Below are positions 57,382 to 64,000 of a stretch of 64,000 nt of DNA, piece after piece. This stretch comes from Emergomyces orientalis (Eukaryota; Ascomycota; Eurotiomycetes; Onygenales; Ajellomycetaceae), in NCBI GenBank assembly GCA_002110485.1, contig MOWL01000069.1:1087456-1151455 (forward strand), read 5' to 3'. Numbering within the stretch: the first letter of the stretch is position 1; the number at the start of each line of letters is the position of its first letter. A model generated the notes under the pieces. The model did no database searches. It saw nothing but the letters and a program-made list of their open reading frames with translations, and was not told where the DNA came from. The position numbers were made by a program, and so were the translations under genes.

Positions 57382-60300
57382 ATGCTGAGTCCGATTGATC
57401 TTTGCGATGTTGAATGTGGTGGGCAAAGAAATGATATCAGATTCAGCGATCGCGATGTGGATAGCGGGGCAAATATTCTGCCGTGTTTTGAAAGCGGTGT
57501 GGGTGCGTCAGCCAATCAGACTTTTGGCAGCCCCGGGCCGCCAAAAGATTCAGCCAATCAGAGAACGCCGCCCCAAAACGCCCGAGAACCTCACAGGTTT
57601 TTCCCCGCCATCCTACATCAACAATTTTACCCGTCTACACATTCATCTTTTCCTTTCTCTAATTATTCAATATCCGAATCACGCCGTGTTCGTGGTGTGC
57701 AGCTTCATGATTTGTCTTTATATGCTTCTTCACGATCTTCTCCTCGATCGCGCGGTCCAGTCGTTGCGACATTATACAAGCGAAAAGCCGATAAGATTCA
57801 ACCTCTCGATGTGCCAACTACAGGTGGCGGGATTCCCGGCGGAACAGATAAGTGGAGAGAAATTCGCCAACAATGGTTCAAAGACAATGTGATTCCGGAG
57901 CAGGATCCGCCTTCGCCCTACGATCATTTCATTACACCCCGTTTCTCCGATTGCCCGCGAGGTTCGCGACTCACAGAGGAAAGGATCAAGAATCTGCGGA
58001 TCGGATCGATGCTCACCCCACAGGAACGCGAACTTTTGATTGAGATTCTGCTTAGAAGAGAAAAAGCCCTCGCGTGGAGTTTTAAGGATTGCGGAACGCT
58101 TGCAAAAGAAGTCTCTCCACCTGTCAAGATTCGCGTTGCTCCGCATAAAGCATGGCAAGCGGCAGGATTTCCTATTCCTCGAAAGCTCGTCCCTACAATC
58201 ATCAATATGCTTCGCGAACGCGTTGATTCTGGAGTTTATGAACATTGCCATGGTCCGTATCGAAATAAGTGGTTCCTCGTCAAGAAGAAAGAAGCTGGGA
58301 AATATCGCATTGTCAACGCGTGCATGGACATGAACGCTGTCACTATTCGCGATGCGTATATTCCACCTAGTGCGGACGCGTTTGCTGAGGATTTCGCGGG
58401 AATGAAGATAACGAGCATGATGGATTTCTTTTCTGGATATGATCAAGTTCCTTTACACGAAGACAGCCGAGATATGACAGCTTTCCTTACCCCGATCGGG
58501 TTGCTTCGTCAGACAGCACTGCCACAAGGCGCGACGAATTCTATTGCGCAGTTCTGCCGAATCATGGCACGCATTCTTCGATCGAACATACCGCATCAAG
58601 CAGACAATTTTATGGATGATATTGGTGTGAAAGGCCCGCGGACGCGTTACAATGATGAAGAAGTGATGCCAGGTATTCGGAAATTTGTCCTGGAGCATCT
58701 GCAAAACTTAGATGCCACCCTCATCAGCATAGAACTCGCGGACACGTGTATCCAGGTTGGAAAGTCAGAATTCGCCTGCTCCGGTATGGTTCTAGTCGGA
58801 TATGTTGTGGATGCTGACGGCAGGCGCCCCGAAGCTGCGAAAATCGTCAAAATCGTTGAGTGGCCGGATCCGACAGATGTCACGGGTGCCCGAGCTTTCT
58901 TAGGTGTTTGCGTTTACTATAGAATATGGATTCCGAATTTCGCTATCATTTCTATACCTATCTATATTCTATTCAAGAAGAACATTCCTTTTACCTGGGG
59001 TCTTGAACAAGTGAATGCAATGGCAATTTTGAAGAATGCCCTGACAACTGCCCCTGCACTTTGCTGCATTGATTATTCTGAAGATGCCGGTGATATCGTG
59101 ATGGCCACGGATGCCTGTCTTGAAGGATGGGGTGGAACGCTCAGCCAACGGGATAAATTGAATGGAAAGCTACACCCTTGCCGATATGAGAGCGGAATCT
59201 GGAGCCCCGCCGAAGCAAAATATGATGCAGGAAAGCGAGAATGCCGCGCTGTGCTCAAGATGCTAAAGAAATGCCGTTATTACCTGTATGGCGTTCACTT
59301 TATTCTGGAAACCGACGCGAAGACTCTAGTGGCACAGCTCAATCGATCTGCCACTGACCTGCCTGGTGCTCTCGTTACTGGCTGGCTTGCCTGGATTCGG
59401 ATGTTTGATTTCGAAGTTCGACATGTGCCTGGTCGGAAGCATACTGCTGCAGATGGGCTATCTCGTCGACCTCCTGCTGAGGGTGAGGTTCCTGAGGATC
59501 AAGATATCGATGATTTCATAGATGCAGAACTCAACTATATTAGTGTTGCATCTTTGACGGTTCCTGATTTCGATGTCAGCGGCGTGGATGCTTCCGAGTC
59601 ATCGGGTGTGCGTGTTCTTTCGCCTGATTATTCTGATCGCAGCGAATCAATTGCGAGGTTTCTCACCACCATGAAGCGGCCGGATGATATACCACGTTCC
59701 GTCTTTTCTAAATGGCGCAAGCATGCACTTCGATATATCGTCCAAGGTCAACATCTATTCCGACGATCAGGCAAGGGAATTCCTCTGAGACGCGTGGTTG
59801 ATAACTCATCTGAGCAAAAGGATATCGTTGCTCGGATGCATGATGAATCTGGTCATAAGGGCCGCGAGGCCACAAACCACAAGATCACGCAGCGATATTG
59901 GTGGGAAGGTATCTGGAAAGCCGTCAAGAATTATTGCAAAAGCTGCACAGTGTGCCAGCTGAGGGATGGCGCTCGCTTGGAAGAACCACTATATCCAACA
60001 AGCCGCAATTATCTATGGGACAAGTGGTGTATCGATGTTGTCAAGTTTCCGAAGAACCGAGGCAAGCGATGTGCTGTTATTGCTCGGAATGATCTCACTG
60101 GCTGGGTGGAAGGCCGCCCTCTCGCTCGTGGAACAGCTGAGAACGTGGCGCAATTCATCTATGAGAATATCATTTGCCGACACGGCTGCTTTCGGGAATT
60201 AGTGTGTGATGGCGGGCCGGAGAATCAAAAATGGACTAAGATTCTCACCGCCAAATATCGTGTTAATCAAATAACCATCTCACCATACAATGCGAAGGCT

Positions 60301-61188
60301 AATGGCATGGTCGAACGCGGTCACCGCCCGATATCCGATGCGCTTTCAAAGCTAGCTGCAGATGGAAGAAGCTGGGTTAATCATTTCCATTCTGCGCTAT
60401 GGGCAGATCGCGTCACCATTCGGCAATCTACTGGTGAAACCCCGTTCCGCCTGCAATATGGCTACGATGCTATCCTTCCAATAGAGCTTGACGTTCCAAC
60501 TTGGCAAACACTTCCCTGGCAGACAGTGCAATCCCGTGCTGATTTGATATATATGCGTATTCGACAATTGGAAAAGAGAGATGAAGATCTGGAGGAGGCC
60601 GCTCATCACCTGCGCCGTGCGAGAGAGAAGAACCGAGATCTATTTGATGAAACTAAGCAATTAGTCCGAGAACCATTGCAGATAAGTGATTTGGTGCTTT
60701 TGCATGATACCAAGCTAGAAACGTCCTATTCTGCCAAGCTCAACTTCCGATGGCTGGGCCCGTATCGAATCCGAGAAGCAAACCATGAGAAAGGGACCTA
60801 TCATCTGGAAGAGCTGGATGGTTCGCCGTTTCGAAATACTACTGCAGGTAATAGGTTAAAAAGGTTCTATCTCCGAGACAATCAAATGCCGGTTGCAGAG
60901 AATAATATCAATGAAGCAAATGATATTGAAGAGGAAGAGGTGGATATGCAAGATACTGATAAGAAGAATTCTTTGAGGGGGGTCAGGATGACTTGCAGTC
61001 ATGGATCCCTCATGGTAAGGAGTTTGCAGTCATTATCTGACTGCTGTTTTTCTTTGTATAATGATTTCCTTGTTGTTGTTTTCTTCATTCAAGTTGCTGT
61101 TTTCTTAGTCTCTATTTTTCATGATTCTGCTTCTTTCTTGCATGTTTTTCATGCATCATATCAGTTCCTTCTAATTTTAATCTCTTGA
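57382..61188 (+). CDS. Gypsy Pol polyprotein (reverse transcriptase, RNase H, integrase)
   Basis: An open frame of 1268 codons from the ATG at 57382, -1 relative to gag; as a frameshift product it is entered at 57376. Reverse transcriptase spans about residues 248-440: KYRIVNACMDMNAVT, SMMDFFSGYDQVPLHEDSRD, QTALPQGATNS and the catalytic NFMDDIG near residue 408. RNase H has MATDACLEGWGG near residue 573 and later RHVPGRKHTAADGLSRR. Integrase has an H-x-H-C-C-type finger (HDESGHKG... CKSCTVCQ, about residue 820-860), then the D,D,E core: KWCIDVVKF, CDGGPENQ and NGMVERGH. No chromodomain is seen. The last 50-60 residues are hydrophobic and T-rich in coding and may not be part of a functional protein. 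All catalytic residues are present, so the element looks young. Confidence 0.93.
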   Translation: MLSPIDLCDVECGGQRNDIRFSDRDVDSGANILPCFESGVGASANQTFGSPGPPKDSANQRTPPQNAREPHRFFPAILHQQFYPSTHSSFPFSNYSISESRRVRGVQLHDLSLYASSRSSPRSRGPVVATLYKRKADKIQPLDVPTTGGGIPGGTDKWREIRQQWFKDNVIPEQDPPSPYDHFITPRFSDCPRGSRLTEERIKNLRIGSMLTPQERELLIEILLRREKALAWSFKDCGTLAKEVSPPVKIRVAPHKAWQAAGFPIPRKLVPTIINMLRERVDSGVYEHCHGPYRNKWFLVKKKEAGKYRIVNACMDMNAVTIRDAYIPPSADAFAEDFAGMKITSMMDFFSGYDQVPLHEDSRDMTAFLTPIGLLRQTALPQGATNSIAQFCRIMARILRSNIPHQADNFMDDIGVKGPRTRYNDEEVMPGIRKFVLEHLQNLDATLISIELADTCIQVGKSEFACSGMVLVGYVVDADGRRPEAAKIVKIVEWPDPTDVTGARAFLGVCVYYRIWIPNFAIISIPIYILFKKNIPFTWGLEQVNAMAILKNALTTAPALCCIDYSEDAGDIVMATDACLEGWGGTLSQRDKLNGKLHPCRYESGIWSPAEAKYDAGKRECRAVLKMLKKCRYYLYGVHFILETDAKTLVAQLNRSATDLPGALVTGWLAWIRMFDFEVRHVPGRKHTAADGLSRRPPAEGEVPEDQDIDDFIDAELNYISVASLTVPDFDVSGVDASESSGVRVLSPDYSDRSESIARFLTTMKRPDDIPRSVFSKWRKHALRYIVQGQHLFRRSGKGIPLRRVVDNSSEQKDIVARMHDESGHKGREATNHKITQRYWWEGIWKAVKNYCKSCTVCQLRDGARLEEPLYPTSRNYLWDKWCIDVVKFPKNRGKRCAVIARNDLTGWVEGRPLARGTAENVAQFIYENIICRHGCFRELVCDGGPENQKWTKILTAKYRVNQITISPYNAKANGMVERGHRPISDALSKLAADGRSWVNHFHSALWADRVTIRQSTGETPFRLQYGYDAILPIELDVPTWQTLPWQTVQSRADLIYMRIRQLEKRDEDLEEAAHHLRRAREKNRDLFDETKQLVREPLQISDLVLLHDTKLETSYSAKLNFRWLGPYRIREANHEKGTYHLEELDGSPFRNTTAGNRLKRFYLRDNQMPVAENNINEANDIEEEEVDMQDTDKKNSLRGVRMTCSHGSLMVRSLQSLSDCCFSLYNDFLVVVFFIQVAVFLVSIFHDSASFLHVFHASYQFLLILIS

Positions 61189-61460
61189 TATTGTCTTTTC
61201 TTTGTTTTGTTTACTTTCTCTTTGATATTCAATTCTCTGGGTCAGATTGAAGCTGGCAGTGAATTTTATGAACTGCTGTCACCCTTGCTGCATGTTGACT
61301 GCTTTTCACATTATCTTCCAAAATTCACCTTGAGGAAGTATTATATTATTGACCTGCTCTGCCCAGATAATCATTTTTCTTTTTCAAATTGGCATTCAAG
61401 TTTCTTTTTCTATTTTTAATTCATTGATTTTTCCCTATATTTCCTTATTTCATTACAAAG

Positions 61461-62189
61461 ATGTCGAACCCCTCTAGCCAACACACTCTGGTACCGAGAC
61501 CAGCGAGCCAGCTCGCTCTTGTGACATATGATAACCATGTTTTTCATACGGCGATGGAGCTGCAAGCTTATGTCAATTCTCTGGGTCAGAATCCGCAGGT
61601 TCGCTACCAAGCACAATGTGAGATCGGTAATCTACTCATGGGGCGCCATGAGGCGGCTCAAGATGAGGTTGCCGCATTCTATGAGTGGATGAGAAATGAT
61701 GGATCCTGGCGCCAGGTGGTGGCCCAGCAAGCATTTGATAACCAGACGGCGGAGCTTCAACGAGTTGCTGCTCAGGTAGCTGAACGGCGCGATCGCTGCG
61801 CCATAGCATATACTACATGCACCAGGATGTGGGGAAAAGTTCGCGTGGATTCGTTCTGGCATATCATGACTTCAGAGCGGATGCAACGCGCCTGTCAAAC
61901 CCTGGCCCTACATCACGAATATGCTTCTGCAATCGGCCGGATCAATCAAGCAATGTGGGCTCGCATCACTCAGCCACCTCGACGAGGAGTTAAGCGATAT
62001 AAGACGATCATGTTGGCAGATATCGAAGCAGCGGCCGATTCCAATTTTATTGGCCAAGAGATCACACAAGGAAATCTTCAAGCTGCAGGTCTTATCTTTG
62101 GTCCTGGCGGAATTCTCACTGAAGATTCTATGACAGTTGCTTCACCCCAGCCTCAAGAACGTGTCCTATCCCCTCCGATCAACATATGA
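61461..62189 (+). CDS. accessory ORF after pol, unknown function
   Basis: An intact ATG-to-TGA frame of 242 aa, same strand as gag-pol, about 270 bp after the pol stop across a pyrimidine-rich stretch. I do not recognise the protein. It is Gln/Ala/Arg-rich and mostly helical in appearance (QAFDNQTAELQRVAAQVAER), with many Trp and Met residues (AFYEWMRNDGSWRQ, FWHIMTSERMQRAC) and a Pro/Ser-rich tail. No zinc knuckle, signal peptide or membrane segment is seen. Its TGA overlaps the next frame's ATG as ATGA at 62186-62189, an arrangement compatible with termination-reinitiation or with one original gene split by a -1 indel. Base composition resembles gag-pol, not the CpG-free LINE DNA. Confidence 0.65.
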   Translation: MSNPSSQHTLVPRPASQLALVTYDNHVFHTAMELQAYVNSLGQNPQVRYQAQCEIGNLLMGRHEAAQDEVAAFYEWMRNDGSWRQVVAQQAFDNQTAELQRVAAQVAERRDRCAIAYTTCTRMWGKVRVDSFWHIMTSERMQRACQTLALHHEYASAIGRINQAMWARITQPPRRGVKRYKTIMLADIEAAADSNFIGQEITQGNLQAAGLIFGPGGILTEDSMTVASPQPQERVLSPPINI

Positions 62190-64000
62190 CTGGCCAGTCT
62201 CCTCTACCTTCTCCCCGTGTGTTGAACGTGATACGCCCCAGTGCACCCTCGCTTGGATCTCCTCAAGGTTCTATACATAGTCCTCCTGTGCGTACTTCTC
62301 GCCGCGTCTCCGGCCAATCCTTGCTTTCGGACGTCAGCAGCCTGTCTGCAGCCTTGTCAGACACCCATCTTGCTGAACTTCTCAGCCCTGACCAAGTTGC
62401 GGAATTTGAGAATATGGGGTTGATCAAGATAGCCCTGCTTTGGTAGAGGCAACTGACAAGCAGCATACAACAGTGAACAGAGGATGCCGGTGTTCTCCCT
62501 ATGTCCCTGTGGATGTGAAAGCGCAGCTTAGAGATGCAAAGAAGATAGAAGAATGTCAGCTGGTGCATCTTCTGGACAAGATAGCCAGGCTTCCGCGACA
62601 AGGCTTGACTATATGCTATCTGCATTCAGTAAATCTCGGCAGCAAGATTGGACTCCTTACACGCGATCTTGACCATGCGGGGCTGATAAAGAGAATCGGG
62701 CTTGTGGTGAATAATCGCCAGAATCTTGGGCGGATGCGAGCTGCTGATGACACATATCATTTCTTCCGCCTTGATCGCCGACCTCCTCGCCCCGAAGATA
62801 TGCTACAGGTATATCGAATGCGCCATAATCGCCTACCGCCGGTTACATCATCAAATTGGGAACAAACACTGGCCCGACTTGCTTTTCTTGATTTCAATTC
62901 CAGTGCAGCTTTTCAGCAATGGAAGAAGGATGGTTCCGTCATCCTGCCAATATTTAGATGGATGAACGCGATGAAGGCGGCAGGGGTCAACAATAATTAC
63001 AAACCACCCTGGCGAAGGTTGCCACAGTCGAATGGAGCATGTACAGGTTCCATCAGCGAAAGATAAGAAGACCTGGGGGTGGCTCCGAACAATGTTGCAC
63101 GGGATTGTTCAACAGATCGTCCGTCAAGATCCACTGTATTATGTGTGGTATGTTGCTCTCCGCCCCGATCATCGCACGCACCTGATTTCCTATCCCTATT
63201 ATGCAAAATACGCCTTGTCTGGGGATAGCACTTACTTCCGCCATATTGATGTCAATATTAACGCCTGGCGGAGGAAAATCATGGAGCGAATATGATTCAG
63301 GGATCAGTCTCTTTCAGCGACGAAGATGGGAGGAATTGCACCACCATAGTCCCGGGAATGCATCAAAATATTCAAGAATGGAACAGAGTCTGCGTGCTCG
63401 CAATCTCCCGAATGGTGGAATTGTTCAAGAGGTGACATCTGAGATGCTCACCAACAAGGATCTCAACGACTTAGAAGCAGTGGACGACTGTCCCATGCAA
63501 GCAAGGCGATGCTCGAATAACCATGCCGCATCTTCCTCATGGAAGCACCGGGCCTGCTACTAAGGAACGCAAGACAATGCTGCCGTGGTATGTTGGAATT
63601 CAGGATGACGGGCACTCTCTTGAAGTCCCTGAAAGCGGATCGTGGGAGCAGCTCTCCGAGCACATCGCGATTTGGTTGCCGGGCCGTCAACACCCTCTGG
63701 CCTTTCGGTATTATATGGAAGTATTCCATATCGGTACCCTGCTGCTGTTCCAGTCACGGGTCTTGGAGCGATTTCGGATGCTCTGGTGGGTCGACGGAAG
63801 TGGGATGACCCTATGGTCAGGCACGAGCAAGATATTCTCTTCAACGGCAAGGGCAGTTCGCCGCAAGAATACATTGAGGAGTGGCGCAAGAGAGCGGTAC
63901 CGAAGGGATCGGTGTTTCGAGATCATGATGGCTACAGAGGAGGAATTATTTGGAGAACGTAGCTGTTTCTATTGTCTGAAGAGGAACATCCCCCTCGCCT
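62186..64000 (+). pseudogene. frameshifted 2-oxoglutarate/Fe(II) dioxygenase-like (PhyH-type) gene relic
   Basis: The coding trace passes through frames starting at 62186, 62440, 63032, near 63274, near 63417, near 63502, 63642 and near 63925, continuing to the window edge. That is at least six frame changes with few stop codons. The first part is Ser/Pro-rich, followed by CQLVHLLDKIARLPRQGLT. The catalytic-looking part has GDSTYFRHIDVNI near 63220 (H-x-D pair), GANMIQGSVSFSDEDG and CTTIVPGMHQNIQEW near 63284-63375, then GDARITMPHLPHGSTGPATK near 63505, with ERKTMLPWYVGIQ after it. This matches the H-x-D, V-P-G-x-H, distal H and R arrangement of phytanoyl-CoA-dioxygenase-like enzymes. A well-conserved end follows (RDLVAGPSTPSGL, GLGAISDALVGRRKW). 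The function of such fungal proteins is unknown. As read, it is broken. Confidence 0.6.

Larger units (their letters stand above)
54038..64000 (+). mobile_element. Gypsy/Ty3-type LTR retrotransposon, 3' end outside window
   Basis: The abrupt change from CG-free LINE relic to CG-containing sequence at 54038 marks the left end (TGTGGTGGGG...). Gag-protease is followed by pol in reverse transcriptase, RNase H, integrase order, which is the Ty3/Gypsy order. Both frames are essentially intact over about 6.8 kb. No copy of the left-end sequence recurs before the window edge. The 3' LTR is therefore missing, very diverged or beyond 64000, and the accessory ORFs after pol may lie inside the element. 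The right limit given is only the window edge. Confidence 0.75.

Noticed and set aside
57382..57390. Pol translated from its own ATG by re-initiation after the gag stop (TAGATATG)
   Set aside because: Possible, but the TTTAAAC heptamer in exact gag phase makes -1 frameshifting the better explanation.
60970..60990. Polypurine tract (GAGGGGGG) as the 3' LTR boundary of the Gypsy element
   Set aside because: The sequence after it does not match the proposed 5' LTR, and the pol frame continues through it.

Overview
This window is fungal nuclear DNA from a filamentous ascomycete. The genes have short GT-AG introns (about 60-280 bp), long Pro/Gln/Ser-rich proteins and typical Eurotiomycete families. 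Gene-dense, GC-balanced DNA sits beside a CpG-depleted, transposon-rich block, which fits an Onygenales/Ajellomycetaceae genome such as Blastomyces or Histoplasma. The genus is inference; the sequence cannot settle it.

Layout. Positions 1-26.4 kb are a normal gene-dense block: an acyltransferase-3 membrane protein (-), the mRNA-capping triphosphatase CET1 (+, 3 exons), a Ral2-like kelch/BTB protein (-), a 1-Cys peroxiredoxin (-, 6 exons), a 0.9 kb Copia-derived mini-element with LTRs and a perfect 5-bp target duplication, an MFS drug:proton transporter (-, 7 exons), an EVE-domain (THYN1-like) protein (+, 5 exons including an 18-nt microexon), an NTM1/TAE1-type N-terminal methyltransferase (-) and an aldehyde dehydrogenase (+, 3 exons). 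Positions 26.4-40.3 kb are a gene desert whose only recognisable gene is a broken SMP-30/gluconolactonase relic; it also holds a striking hairpin. Positions 40.3-46.3 kb hold a bZIP regulator and a histidine acid phosphatase/phytase with an N-terminal membrane anchor.

Positions 46.9-64 kb are nested retroelements. A decayed Tad1-like LINE (-) lies next to more strongly mutated LINE fragments. Long runs contain no CG dinucleotide at all, and reverse transcriptase catalytic residues are lost. A much younger Gypsy/Ty3 element (+) has inserted into the fragments. Its gag-protease and pol frames are both open and are joined by a textbook T-TTA-AAC -1 slippery heptamer right at the gag stop codon.

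Downstream of pol, with no LTR in between, lies an unusual same-strand accessory segment. It has an intact 242-aa ORF of unknown function whose stop overlaps the next start (ATGA), followed by a frameshift-riddled gene with the H-x-D, distal H and R pattern of phytanoyl-CoA-type 2-oxoglutarate/Fe(II) dioxygenases. It runs off the window edge. A retrotransposon carrying, or sitting beside, a dioxygenase-like gene is the most interesting lead here. I found no convincing tRNA, rRNA or CRISPR features.
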